Shown here one piece after another: positions 16,327-25,354 of a stretch of DNA of 64,000 nt; the stretch's first letter is position 1, and each line of letters begins with the position of its first letter. The position numbers were made by a program, and so were the translations under genes. The DNA is taken from positions 140,646 through 204,645 of the forward strand of contig CAMVCW010000002.1 of assembly GCA_947166125.1 (NCBI GenBank). The letters are read 5' to 3'. This DNA comes from an uncultured Candidatus Saccharibacteria bacterium. Its GTDB lineage: Bacteria; Patescibacteriota; Saccharimonadia; Saccharimonadales; Saccharimonadaceae. The notes below the pieces were generated by a model. The model worked only from the letters and a program-made list of their open reading frames with translations, did no database searches and was not told the origin of the DNA.

Positions 16327-17250
16327 TTAAAGCTTTACCACAAACTCAGTTTCTTTATCACTAGATTTGGCAGAGATCTTCCAATTGTTACGGTCTGCCA
16401 AAGCTTTAGCAATGGAAAGCCCTAGCCCTACACCATCTGCACTTTTATCCGCTTGATAAAATCTGTCAAATATGTGTGCCAAATCTTTTTTAGAAATAAC
16501 CGTGCCATCATTTTTTACCGTCAATTCCCTGTCACTTAATTCTATACCGATCTTTTTATCACAATATTTTATCGCGTTATCAACTAAAATCCTCAAAATC
16601 TGCAAATAGTCAGAAATATTGATTTTCATCTTACCCGTATTAATATCTTTCTCGAAATCTATTCCATCCAGGCGCGGTTCATAGGTTTCCAATTCTTGTA
16701 AAGTAGCGGCGCCTAAATCTACTTCTTCTACCACTACTTTATTTACCAAATCCGTGCGCGCCAAAGTCAATAATTCCCCATTAAGCGCTGTCAGTTTGGC
16801 AGTTTCTTTCTCTACGTTAGATATCCACTTGTTGCCCGTAATATCTGCCGCTTCCAAATTTGCCGCTATTGCTGCAAGCGGCGTCTTAATTTCGTGCGAA
16901 GCGTTGGCGATAAAAACTTTTTGCGCCTCGTAGGCTTCACGTACTGGCTTTATCGCCTCATCTGCTAAATAATACGACACAAAAGCTACAATTATTTCGA
17001 TAGCTGCACCGGAAACAATCAGCATAATTAATAATTCCCTTGAAGCAATTTCTCGTTCCTCTTCTATAGACTTTTCTACAAAATTTTCTACGTCTTCCGA
17101 AAACTCCTCCCGCCTATCGCTCGGCATTGGCGGACGATTATTTGCCATCCTGGTGGAAGAAATGTAAATCGCCGTAAACACCACTACTAAAACTAGCGAT
17201 GTAATCCCCATATTAATAAATATTAATTTACTGCGCAATTTCCTAAACAT
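16327..17250 (-). CDS. Sensor histidine kinase
   Basis: 307 residues. Two membrane helices (about 10-30 and 72-95) flank a short 40-residue outer loop that is acidic and Pro-rich. HisKA has the phospho-acceptor in ASHEIKTPL (His119). The ATPase domain has the N box ILVDNAIKY, an F box (HIFDRFYQAD) and GVGLGLSIA. There is no HAMP or PAS domain, so it is minimal, typical of small genomes. It overlaps the response regulator gene by 8 nt. Confidence 0.95.
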   Translation of the reverse strand: MFRKLRSKLIFINMGITSLVLVVVFTAIYISSTRMANNRPPMPSDRREEFSEDVENFVEKSIEEEREIASRELLIMLIVSGAAIEIIVAFVSYYLADEAIKPVREAYEAQKVFIANASHEIKTPLAAIAANLEAADITGNKWISNVEKETAKLTALNGELLTLARTDLVNKVVVEEVDLGAATLQELETYEPRLDGIDFEKDINTGKMKINISDYLQILRILVDNAIKYCDKKIGIELSDRELTVKNDGTVISKKDLAHIFDRFYQADKSADGVGLGLSIAKALADRNNWKISAKSSDKETEFVVKL

Positions 17251-17902
17251 AAACTAATTTATACCCCAAATTTCTAATTGTTTTTATTTCCGCACGAGAC
17301 TTCAAACTTTTCAACTTTTTGCGTAAATACGAAATATATACTTCTACGTAATTTTCTTCGAATTCAGATTCGTTCCCCCATACGTGCGCCAGAATTTGTT
17401 CTTTCGTTACGGCTGAACCTGGTGTTTTAATCAGCATTTCAAAAATCCCCGCTTCTTTATCGGTGAGTTCTACGCCATTTAGTGTGCGGTTCGTTAAATC
17501 AAACTTTAAATCTTCAAAATTTAAAACCTTCGCATCCATTAGTGGTGGCCGGCGCACTAAAGCATTTAAGCGTGCAATTAATTCTGCCGTTTTAAATGGC
17601 TTAGCCAAATAATCATCCGCCCCCATTTCTAAGCCATTAATTTTATCTTCTACTTCATTCAAGGCAGATAGCATAATTACCGGTGTCTTTATGCCTCGTT
17701 CACGCATAATTTTTAAAATTTCTAGGCCGGATAATTTTGGCAACATAATGTCCAACACGACGGCATCGTAATTTGGCTTTAGAGCTAAATCTAAGCCTTC
17801 CTCACCATCCGCCACCCAATCTACTGCGATTTTCTCTTTCTTTAAAAGATGTATCACTGCTTCAGCTAAATATTTTTCATCCTCAACATATAATATTCTC
17901 AT
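17243..17902 (-). CDS. OmpR-family response regulator
   Basis: 219 residues. The receiver domain has the acidic pair at residues 7-8, phospho-acceptor Asp51 (VVLDIMLP), Ser/Thr near 79 and Lys in LAKPF. The C-terminal winged helix (about 125-219) includes GNESEFEENYVEVYISYLRKKLK, the OmpR/PhoB DNA-binding helix. It is partnered with the overlapping kinase. TATAAT (17909-17914, minus) ends 6 nt before the ATG: a leaderless start. Its targets are unknown. Confidence 0.95.
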   Translation of the reverse strand: MRILYVEDEKYLAEAVIHLLKKEKIAVDWVADGEEGLDLALKPNYDAVVLDIMLPKLSGLEILKIMRERGIKTPVIMLSALNEVEDKINGLEMGADDYLAKPFKTAELIARLNALVRRPPLMDAKVLNFEDLKFDLTNRTLNGVELTDKEAGIFEMLIKTPGSAVTKEQILAHVWGNESEFEENYVEVYISYLRKKLKSLKSRAEIKTIRNLGYKLVYV

Positions 17903-18005
17903 ATTGTTATTATAATATATTCAATTTAAAACAACCTTAAAAGCAACCGTCTTTCCAAAATGTATTTTAAACATTTTTTAAGTTTTGCATAATATAATAA
18001 TATAT

Positions 18006-18731
18006 ATGGAAACCAAAGTGTTCGATAGAGTAGAGAAAAAATATCTCATTACTTCTGCGCAAAAGAAAAAACTTCTCAAAACTATCAAAAAATATATGCA
18101 ACCAGATGGATATCATAAATCCGAAGTATATAATATATACTTTGATAATGATAATTACGACTTAATAATTCAATCCATCGATCATCCAGAATTCAAAGAA
18201 AAGTTACGTGCTCGTAGTTATGGTGGCTATGATAGAGTTTTCCTAGAAATTAAAACTAAAATCAAAGGCATAGATGCTAACGTTGGTTACAAGCGTCGCG
18301 TAATGATCACCCATAAAGATTTTGCAGAATTAGTTGACGGCAAAACTACGCTGGCCGAACTTTCTGCGCGCTCCATAGAAAACAATAATGATTTGCAAAT
18401 TGCTAAAGAAGTAGATTATTTGATTTCACACTTCAATTTAAAGCCTAAAATTTTGGTATATTATGATCGCGAAAGTTATAAGGGCGAAGATAATTTACGC
18501 ATTACTTTTGATGAAAATTTAAAATACAGCCATCAAAATTTAAGTTTCACTAAAGGAAAGCGTGATAAAATTTATTTCAAAGATAAACGTAATGTTATTA
18601 TGGAGGTTAAGGCGCATGGTATTATCCCGCTTTGGTTGGCCGAAATAATGTCTGCCGAAAAAATCTATCCACAGCAATTTTCAAAAATTGGTAAAGTATA
18701 CGAAAAAATAAGAAAGGAAAACAATGTTTAA
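18006..18731 (+). CDS. VTC-domain protein (putative polyphosphate polymerase)
   Basis: 241 residues, comprising only the VTC tunnel domain. Landmarks of the basic triphosphate-tunnel fold are present: RVEKKYLI near the start, KEKLRARSY, FLEIKTK, YKRRV, a central YYDRESY, LRITFDENL and the C-terminal VIMEVKAHG. In yeast and some bacteria this domain polymerises ATP into polyphosphate. Start at 18006: TATAAT (17993-17998) ends 7 nt before the ATG, so leaderless. It overlaps the next gene by 8 nt and forms a three-gene set with DUF4956 and a beta-helix protein. Confidence 0.85.
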   Translation: METKVFDRVEKKYLITSAQKKKLLKTIKKYMQPDGYHKSEVYNIYFDNDNYDLIIQSIDHPEFKEKLRARSYGGYDRVFLEIKTKIKGIDANVGYKRRVMITHKDFAELVDGKTTLAELSARSIENNNDLQIAKEVDYLISHFNLKPKILVYYDRESYKGEDNLRITFDENLKYSHQNLSFTKGKRDKIYFKDKRNVIMEVKAHGIIPLWLAEIMSAEKIYPQQFSKIGKVYEKIRKENNV

Positions 18732-19395
18732 TTCAATATTTGATTCTACCACCACTGGACTCAGCATCACTACTGGGCTGATCTGCGCCGGTGTAGCTCT
18801 GCTACTTGGCGTGATTATTGCTATCACGCACATGAAAACCTCGCAAACCACTAAAGGATTTCTTACTACTTTGGCCACATTGCCACTCCTGGTGATGGCT
18901 GTGATGATTATGATAAACGGCAACCTGGGTACTTCCATTGCTATTTTAGGTGCGTTTTCACTTATTCGCTTCCGTTCTATTCAGGGGCAAGCCAAAGATT
19001 TGCTCAGTGTATTCTTTGCCATGATGATTGGCCTTGCTTGTGGCATGGGACATATTTTGTTCGCAGTAGTGATTACTATTATTGCTGTTGTCGCAATTGT
19101 TTTCTTTTCTTATACACATTTCTTGGAGCCAAACAAAAAACAGCGCGTGCTTAAAATAGTTATCCCGGAAGATTTAGATTACGAAGAAGTCTTTGAAGAG
19201 ATATTCAAAAAATATACTTCTCGCGCCGACCTTACTCGCATGAAAACAATGAATATGGGTAGCCTATATAAGCTAACATACGATATTACGATGAAAAATG
19301 GCGTTAAAGAAAAAGATTTTCTAGATGAAATCCGCGTAAAGAACTGTAATCTAAAAGTTTTGCTTTCCCACCCATGCATGGAGGAAGAGATATAA
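18724..19395 (+). CDS. DUF4956 membrane protein
   Basis: 223 residues with about four membrane helices (residues 15-135), including the hallmark LGAFSLIRFRS between helices 2 and 3, and a C-terminal cytosolic alpha/beta domain. DUF4956 proteins are found next to VTC-domain genes in many Gram-positive bacteria; their role is not settled, possibly transport linked to polyphosphate. GAAAGGAAAAC precedes the ATG. The stop overlaps the start of the next gene (TAATG). Confidence 0.85.
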   Translation: MFNSIFDSTTTGLSITTGLICAGVALLLGVIIAITHMKTSQTTKGFLTTLATLPLLVMAVMIMINGNLGTSIAILGAFSLIRFRSIQGQAKDLLSVFFAMMIGLACGMGHILFAVVITIIAVVAIVFFSYTHFLEPNKKQRVLKIVIPEDLDYEEVFEEIFKKYTSRADLTRMKTMNMGSLYKLTYDITMKNGVKEKDFLDEIRVKNCNLKVLLSHPCMEEEI

Positions 19396-20888
19396 TGGCC
19401 GAAGAAAAATCTTTTTGGGGTGAAGTACCAAACAGCGCTGAGCCCCGCGTTAAAGCAGATTCGTCGGACAAGAAAATCGATAAACGATGGTTATGGGCTA
19501 TTGCCGCTGCCGTGGCATTGCTAATTATTGGAGTTGTTGTAAATATCAATCACGGCACTACCGGTCCCACCACTACTGCTAGTGCGTTAGATATAGATAA
19601 CGGTGATCTCAAAATCAATTGGGATCGTTATGCTACGACAAATCTCGAACTTACAGAGAGTATTACTATTGCCAATTCTGGCGTTTATCGTATCACTGGC
19701 TCTCTAGAAAACGGCTCAATTTTAGTTAATGCTGGCGCAAGCGGCGAAGTTAAGCTCATTCTAGATAATGTTTCTATCAAAAATTCATCTGGCCCGGCTA
19801 TTCGTTGTATCGCGGGAGAAGATTTAGTAATAGAGCTAGTCGGCGATAATTACCTAGAAGATGGCGCTAGCTATTCAGGTGATTTGGATGAGGATACTAA
19901 TGGCGTAATTTATTCTAAGGCTGACCTAACTTTTGGCGGCGAAGGTTCGCTTACGCTGACGGCAAATTACCAAGATGCGATAGTCGCTAAAGACGACCTC
20001 AAGTTCAATGATGGTACTTATAATATTACTGCGGCAGATGATGGAATTCGCGGCAAAGATTCAGTCTATATTGTAAATGGCAATTTTAATATCGTATCTA
20101 GGGGCGATTCTATTAAATCCACTAATGATACGGATGCTGGCAAAGGTTTTGTTCTGATTGAAAATGGCAATATAGAGATTGCTTCTGGCGACGATGGTAT
20201 TCATGCTATCCGTACGCTTATGATGCAGGGCGGCGCCATCAATATTTCTAAAAGCTACGAAGGGTTAGAGGCTCAAAAAATCATCATAAATAACGGTGAA
20301 GTCTCTGTGGTAGCTTCAGATGACGGTATAAATGCTGGTGGTAGCTCCGACAATACGTCTACCAATGCGATGGCAGGCGATGCTAATTGTGAACTTACTA
20401 TAAACGGCGGCAATGTTTATGTTAGTGCGGCTGGCGATGGTGTAGACAGTAATGGATATATCTACTTTAATGGTGGCAAGGTTATAGTGGATGGTCCTAC
20501 CAATAACGGAAATGGTGCGCTGGATAGCGGCCTCGGCATTATTATGAATGGCGGTGAAGTTATTGCGGTGGGTTCTAGCGGCATGGCGTCTAATTTAGGT
20601 AGTGCGTCTAGTGTTAATAATATTAGCGTGTACTTTACCTCCTCGCAGAGCGCAGGTACAAAAATTGAAATTAAGAATAGTAACGATGAAACTATTTTAG
20701 AGCATACTTCTGCCAAGACCTTTACTCATATGTCTGCTGGCAGTGCATATTTTAAAACTGGCGAAACTTATACTATCTATCTAAACGGCACTAAGTACCA
20801 AGATTTTGTTATTGCAGATATTGTTACTGGTGTTGGTAATTCTAATTCTAATAACATGATGATGCCATCAGGCGGTAACAGAAGATAA
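19395..20888 (+). CDS. Surface beta-helix, Cthe_2159/DUF4353-type carbohydrate-binding protein
   Basis: 497 residues from the ATG at 19395 (MAEEKSFW), overlapping the upstream stop; GGAGG lies ten bases upstream. A membrane anchor at about 33-53 is followed by a right-handed beta-helix built of repeats such as DDGIRGKDSVYI, SGDDGIHA and GDGVDSNGYIYFNGGKV. The Clostridium thermocellum family member binds polysaccharide. It completes the VTC-DUF4956-beta-helix module. After the stop the same frame stays open for 25 more codons, Gly/Arg/Asn-rich like the tail, so the end may have been truncated. Confidence 0.8.
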   Translation: MAEEKSFWGEVPNSAEPRVKADSSDKKIDKRWLWAIAAAVALLIIGVVVNINHGTTGPTTTASALDIDNGDLKINWDRYATTNLELTESITIANSGVYRITGSLENGSILVNAGASGEVKLILDNVSIKNSSGPAIRCIAGEDLVIELVGDNYLEDGASYSGDLDEDTNGVIYSKADLTFGGEGSLTLTANYQDAIVAKDDLKFNDGTYNITAADDGIRGKDSVYIVNGNFNIVSRGDSIKSTNDTDAGKGFVLIENGNIEIASGDDGIHAIRTLMMQGGAINISKSYEGLEAQKIIINNGEVSVVASDDGINAGGSSDNTSTNAMAGDANCELTINGGNVYVSAAGDGVDSNGYIYFNGGKVIVDGPTNNGNGALDSGLGIIMNGGEVIAVGSSGMASNLGSASSVNNISVYFTSSQSAGTKIEIKNSNDETILEHTSAKTFTHMSAGSAYFKTGETYTIYLNGTKYQDFVIADIVTGVGNSNSNNMMMPSGGNRR

Positions 20889-20919
20889 TTACGGGCGGGT
20901 AACAACAGAGGGCAAACAC

Positions 20920-21007
20920 GGACGGGCGGCCGAGCTTGGGGGACACCCGACGCGCGCAGGCGGTAACCGAGCACGGTGGGGGAAAATGCGAGGACAGGAC
21001 CCGTCCG
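20920..21007. repeat. GC-rich structured repeat, copy 1
   Basis: An 88-bp stretch far richer in G/C than its surroundings, closed by CGGACGGG/CCCGTCCG. It shares GGGGGAC, GGGGGA...AAA and CAGGACCCG segments, in the same order, with the repeat at 48193-48273. There the closing stem is GGCGGG/CCCGCC, so the stem is kept by compensating changes. Confidence 0.55.
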
Positions 21008-21059
21008 AATTTGCACTTTTATTTATTACTTGTGCTATAATTATGGAAAAGGAGGTCTC

Positions 21060-21995
21060 GTGCAATTAATCGTAATCTTATTAGCCACGGTTTCTATATT
21101 GACTTTTCTGTCTGGCGCAATTGTATTTTTCGGTGCGTCTAAGGGTGACCGCGTGCGTTCGGCGTGGTATTTCGCTGCTGCAATTTTTGCCACTGCCTGG
21201 ATGGCATCTATTGCTACTTTTATGGTAGCCACACCGGACCGTGCCAACGTCATTGGCTGGCATGTCAACTGGACTTTCATTAGTGCAATTTTTCTAGACG
21301 CGGCGTTTTTGGGCTATGGGGCCTGGCAAAAAAAATACGGTAAGATAGCTACGCTCCTCTTCTTATTTTTGGGGTTAATGGTCAGTTTGGCCATTGCTTT
21401 CAATCCCTCTTCGCTCTATTCGGATGTAATTCTAAGCAATACCGGTAATAGTGTAACTATGCGGATGGGGCCAGTATACTTTTCTTACATTGCCTTCTTT
21501 GGCGCAATTGTTCCAGTTATTATTTCGGTATTTTTCCATCAATTCTTGAAATCTAGATCCAAGCGCAAGCGCGGTGGTGACATTATCACTATGATAAGCT
21601 TTGCGGTTTCTAGCACCATCGTATTGATTGTCAACTTGATTTTGCCATTACTGAATAACTGGACATTAATTTGGCTTGGGCCTCTGGCTCTTGCAGTGAC
21701 CATTTTGGGTGTCTATTACACCATTTTACGCTATCGTATGCTTAACCTTTCGTCTATTTGGCTACGTATCTTCTCGTATATTGTAGTAATCGCGTCTATC
21801 GCCATTGTCTATATGATTATCTTTTCTATGATCTTCGCAGCGCTTTTCCGTGGCTCCACCCCGTCTACGGAGGTAATTGTCCTCAACTTTATTATGATAT
21901 TAATCTTCATTACCTTGATTCCGGCGCTCAATACCTTGATGACGCATATTCGCTCGCTTATTATGGGGCAAGATTCTAACAAGGAACAAAAATAA
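21060..21995 (+). CDS. 7TM sensor-like membrane protein without a kinase domain
   Basis: 311 residues with seven to eight helices and the LRYRMLNL segment typical of the N-terminal 7TM region of histidine kinases (HisKA_7TM-like), but nothing follows the membrane part except a short polar tail. The start is GTG at 21060 directly after GGAGG; the longer frame from 20976 would run through the GC-rich repeat and the promoter (TATAAT 21036-21041). It overlaps the next gene (TAATG), suggesting a functional link with the CAP protein. Confidence 0.65.
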   Translation: MQLIVILLATVSILTFLSGAIVFFGASKGDRVRSAWYFAAAIFATAWMASIATFMVATPDRANVIGWHVNWTFISAIFLDAAFLGYGAWQKKYGKIATLLFLFLGLMVSLAIAFNPSSLYSDVILSNTGNSVTMRMGPVYFSYIAFFGAIVPVIISVFFHQFLKSRSKRKRGGDIITMISFAVSSTIVLIVNLILPLLNNWTLIWLGPLALAVTILGVYYTILRYRMLNLSSIWLRIFSYIVVIASIAIVYMIIFSMIFAALFRGSTPSTEVIVLNFIMILIFITLIPALNTLMTHIRSLIMGQDSNKEQK

Positions 21996-22951
21996 TGGAA
22001 ACCGAACGCCCGAATAAAAACCGCATGACGGTCTTGCTTTCGCTTAATGCGGCTGCTATCTTGATCGTGGGCGTGCTAATCGCCAGTGCCATTTGGCTAA
22101 ACGGCGGAATTCAATTCCGCGCCGTAGACGAGCGTTCCGATATTGTTGGTGATACCGCTGGCGAAATGGAACTGCTAGAATCTGTTTCTGATTCTGACTC
22201 CGAAGTAGACGTATCCGTGATTGGTAATGACGATTACGTGTCCACTGCCAGCCATGAATTCGATAGTTCCGCCGTACCCTCCGGTAAGCTCTGGAATGAA
22301 AAAGCTATCACCATCTATGCCACACCAGATACTGACATCTGTGTAGGTGGAGGTTTGTCTAATCTCGGTGAAATGTATTGGCAGACTTCAGATACTAATG
22401 TAATTGGCGGTTTTTATGATTCAGCCCGTACTTGGCTAGGTTATAACAATGACACCTGTCGCTACCCAGTCATCAATGGTACGGGTACTACTACAATTAC
22501 CGCGGGTACTTATGATGGCCTACGTAAAGACTCCATCACTGTCACGGTTATTGATCCTCCAGCAGAGCAATGGGAACACGAAGTGTTAACTCTAGTTAAT
22601 AAAATACGTATCAAAAACAATCTCGGCCAACTAGCCTGGGGCGACACCTGTAGTTCCGCTGCAGATATTCGCGCCAATGAAACAATGACGCTTTATGCCC
22701 ACACTCGTCCAGATGGTAGTAGCTGGTCTACTGTATGCCCTGCGCCAGATTCTGGTGGTACTAGTGGTGAAAATCTAGCCATCGGTAATGCGGCAGTTTC
22801 GCCAGCCACCGTGGTAGCACTTTGGATGGGTTCAGAGTCCCACCGGGCCAATATTTTAAACCCAGATTACACTAAACTCGCCGTAGGGTTTGTCTTTGAT
22901 CCTAGCTCTACTTATCGTACTTATTGGTCGCAATTCTTTAGTACTTATTAA
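21995..22951 (+). CDS. CAP/SCP-domain extracellular protein
   Basis: 318 residues. N-terminal anchor at 12-34, an acidic Ser/Asp linker, a beta-rich domain with two Cys (about 95-190), and a C-terminal CAP domain with VLTLVNKIRIKNNLGQLAW, AHTRPDGSSW, GENLAIG and SESHRANILNPDYTKLAVG (His and Glu of the CAP cavity). Bacterial CAP proteins are secreted and often bind wall material or lipid. Translationally coupled to the 7TM gene; its 3' end overlaps the convergent serine hydrolase gene by 14 nt. Confidence 0.85.
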   Translation: METERPNKNRMTVLLSLNAAAILIVGVLIASAIWLNGGIQFRAVDERSDIVGDTAGEMELLESVSDSDSEVDVSVIGNDDYVSTASHEFDSSAVPSGKLWNEKAITIYATPDTDICVGGGLSNLGEMYWQTSDTNVIGGFYDSARTWLGYNNDTCRYPVINGTGTTTITAGTYDGLRKDSITVTVIDPPAEQWEHEVLTLVNKIRIKNNLGQLAWGDTCSSAADIRANETMTLYAHTRPDGSSWSTVCPAPDSGGTSGENLAIGNAAVSPATVVALWMGSESHRANILNPDYTKLAVGFVFDPSSTYRTYWSQFFSTY

Positions 22952-23891
22952 ATTCTTCTTCAATCATTGTGCCAAGTTTACGGATTTGCTGATACGGTAC
23001 TTTATTCGTCATTACGACTACGATAAAATGCCGATCTTTCTCCGGAAATTCTATAATCGCCGCATCATTATAAATATCCCAAACTTTTTCTTCATCATTA
23101 TACGCCCACCCAACTTTATTATATACGTTCACCGCATCTGAAAATCCACTTGGCAACCCCTGCCGCCAATTATACTCTGTAACAGGTTGGTTTAAAAATG
23201 AGTCTTTCATTTTAGCAATTAGTTTTTCATCATTGATATCCGTATGATCATAAAATCTTTTCATCATTTTGGCAATATCATTAGGAGTAGAAACGAGGTC
23301 CTCTACACTGGTGTTTGTAATGCCAAAATCATCGGCTACGATTTTTTCTAGTTTGTCATGTCCTATCATTCGCCACAAAGTTTCTGCACAGTCAGAATTA
23401 GACTCGCGTACCGCCAAGTCTAGGCATTCTAAAATTATACGCCCGGTATCGCCGGCGGCGTCACCCTCTCTCCACTCGCCCTGTTCAATTTTGCGATATC
23501 CTTCATATACCACAAAAAGCTTATACAGTGATGCCGTAGCAAAACTTCGGTTGGAATTGTATTCTGCTACTACTTCATCTCGATCTAAATCATATATCAA
23601 TACGCCTTTATTACCATCAATATTTTTTACCCAGTTATCTATCATCGTCTGGAAGTCTATCTTTTTAGGCTCTACCTCTGTTTTTTCGGGTGAAACATAC
23701 GCGCTTTCCTCATTTGTAATAATATTATTCTCTGTAATATTGTCTGCGCCATCTATTATTCCAGTCGCTAAATAATAAATAATAAATAGTCCAGTCATCA
23801 TAAAAATAGCAATTAGTGCAACTAAAACTATTCGCGATTCGCTACCCTCGCGTACTATGGCCTCGCGCTGATTAGTCTCGCTATAAACCAT
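22938..23891 (-). CDS. Membrane-anchored serine hydrolase, class A beta-lactamase/PBP fold
   Basis: 317 residues. Membrane anchor at 19-43, then a penicilloyl-serine-transferase fold with SxxK at Ser121-Lys124 (ASLYKL), an SxN-like NSD in VRESNSDCAE, and a third box NKVGW in place of KTG. Either a D,D-peptidase acting on the cell's own wall or a beta-lactamase relative; the altered KTG box makes strong beta-lactam hydrolysis uncertain. The start has AAGGAGA eight bases upstream and lies inside the 3' end of the capA-like gene (37-nt overlap). Confidence 0.8.
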   Translation of the reverse strand: MVYSETNQREAIVREGSESRIVLVALIAIFMMTGLFIIYYLATGIIDGADNITENNIITNEESAYVSPEKTEVEPKKIDFQTMIDNWVKNIDGNKGVLIYDLDRDEVVAEYNSNRSFATASLYKLFVVYEGYRKIEQGEWREGDAAGDTGRIILECLDLAVRESNSDCAETLWRMIGHDKLEKIVADDFGITNTSVEDLVSTPNDIAKMMKRFYDHTDINDEKLIAKMKDSFLNQPVTEYNWRQGLPSGFSDAVNVYNKVGWAYNDEEKVWDIYNDAAIIEFPEKDRHFIVVVMTNKVPYQQIRKLGTMIEEEFNKY

Positions 23892-25315
23892 TCCGCGGTC
23901 TCCTTATCTAAGAGTTTTGTTTGCATATTACTATCGTAAACAGTTGGCGTAATCCTAGTCTGTAATAATTTCCCCTTATAGAAATAATGTTCCAAAATTA
24001 AACTTCTGGTAGTTCCCGGCCACCAAATCTGATCAAAAAACAAATTACCTAAGCCGTAATATATTGCGCCATCGCCATATAGTTCAAAAGTTTGTGGCTG
24101 ATGCGCACTGGTGCCTACTACCACATTGGCCCCCAAATCTATCAAATGGCGGAAAAAACCAACTTGATCCCCAGCAGCCGAATCTGCATAGTCGCAAGTG
24201 GTATCCTCTGTTTCTGAAGCATAGCCACTACACTCATAATACTGAATATCCACGATCACAAAATCTCCGCGCTCTTTAGCCGCAGCGATTTCTGCCACTG
24301 CATTTTCTTCGTAATATTGATTGGCGCCAGGCGTATCGCCATAAGTAGCTCCACCAGTGGATAAATTATATGCCAAAAAGGTAATATTGGTACCCTTAGC
24401 ATCTAATTCTAATGGCACGGCTGCCGCATCAGCTGTTTTACCGCCACCCACTATTTTAATATTATTTTGCTCGTAAATATCAATCGTATCGCTAGCTGCA
24501 TTATTACCACAATCTTGATTATGATTTCCTGTTAGCTCCACGATATCCAATCCAATCGCCGTCAAAACATCTATAAATCTCGGATCAGAACATATATTGT
24601 GCGCCGTCGCCATATCGGTAAAAGAAGATTCGTTGGAAGTATGAGTTAAATCAAATGCAGACAGATAATCTTTAATCTTTTCTGCAAAATAAGTTGCATC
24701 GCCGCCTACGCTATTTAGTTTTGCGTTCATCCCGCGGCTCATTGCTGTAACGCCAGTTTGCGCCAAGCTCAGTACGCTAGATTTTTCTGGCCACTGTTTT
24801 GCGAAAGTATTAGTCACCAGTGGAGCTATTTCTTCGTCATATTTTTCAGAATCGAAATCGATCACTCTAAACGTAGCTCCGCTATTGAAATCATCTAAAT
24901 AATATTCGCCATCCACAGCTAATAATTTTTTGGTAAAATCTAAATCCTCTACCGAAATAATTTTATATTCATCATCGGTAAATTCACTTGTATCGGTTCG
25001 AGCATCGTAAAAATCCGTCACCGGTACAGATATTTCATATAGCAATTCACCCTCATGAAGCTCCGGCATAGTAGAATACTCTTTTGCGCTGATCTTCACA
25101 TCCTTATCCAAATCTACTTCTTCGGTAAAAATTGTTTTTAATTTTGCTAGTTCTTCTTTTGTCAGGCTTTCATCATAATACACCACACCAGGCACACGAA
25201 AAATTCCGGTTTTCGTAATAAATTGTATTCCTAGAAACGCCCCCACAAACACCACCGCAAATATCGCAAATCCCCCAAAGAATAATTTCGTTCGATTTCG
25301 CTTCCTACGAATCAT
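23855..25315 (-). CDS. CapA-family (PGA_cap) metallophosphatase-like surface protein
   Basis: 486 residues. A signal anchor lies near residues 11-33. The C-terminal 300 residues match the CapA fold: TAHNICSDPRF, DIVELTGNHNQDCG (the GNH metal motif), VVVGTSAHQPQTFE and YYGLGNLFFD. The family was named for poly-gamma-glutamate capsule export, but the true reaction is unclear. The start at 25315 is set by TATAAT (25322-25327, minus), which ends 6 nt upstream. It is divergent from GH97 with only 39 bases between the two start codons. Confidence 0.85.
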   Translation of the reverse strand: MIRRKRNRTKLFFGGFAIFAVVFVGAFLGIQFITKTGIFRVPGVVYYDESLTKEELAKLKTIFTEEVDLDKDVKISAKEYSTMPELHEGELLYEISVPVTDFYDARTDTSEFTDDEYKIISVEDLDFTKKLLAVDGEYYLDDFNSGATFRVIDFDSEKYDEEIAPLVTNTFAKQWPEKSSVLSLAQTGVTAMSRGMNAKLNSVGGDATYFAEKIKDYLSAFDLTHTSNESSFTDMATAHNICSDPRFIDVLTAIGLDIVELTGNHNQDCGNNAASDTIDIYEQNNIKIVGGGKTADAAAVPLELDAKGTNITFLAYNLSTGGATYGDTPGANQYYEENAVAEIAAAKERGDFVIVDIQYYECSGYASETEDTTCDYADSAAGDQVGFFRHLIDLGANVVVGTSAHQPQTFELYGDGAIYYGLGNLFFDQIWWPGTTRSLILEHYFYKGKLLQTRITPTVYDSNMQTKLLDKETAEWFIARLISARP

Positions 25316-25321
25316 ACCAAA

Positions 25322-25348
25322 ATTATACCACACTCCATATGATATAAT
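25322..25348. promoter_or_regulatory. Compact divergent pair of leaderless promoters
   Basis: Minus -10 TATAAT at 25322-25327 for the CapA-like gene and plus -10 TATAAT at 25343-25348 for GH97. Each ends exactly 6 nt before its start codon, so the -35 region of each overlaps the -10 of the other. Confidence 0.75.
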
Positions 25349-25354
25349 AAGTTT

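Noticed and set aside
20890..21010. RNase P RNA or SRP RNA in the GC-rich stretch
   Set aside because: The conserved GAGGAAAGUCC/ACAGAA elements of RNase P and the GGAAGGAAGCAGCC-type loop of SRP RNA are absent.
20976..21059. Longer N terminus for the 7TM protein from GTG 20976
   Set aside because: It would read through the GC-rich repeat and the TATAAT box; GGAGG directly before GTG 21060 fixes the start.
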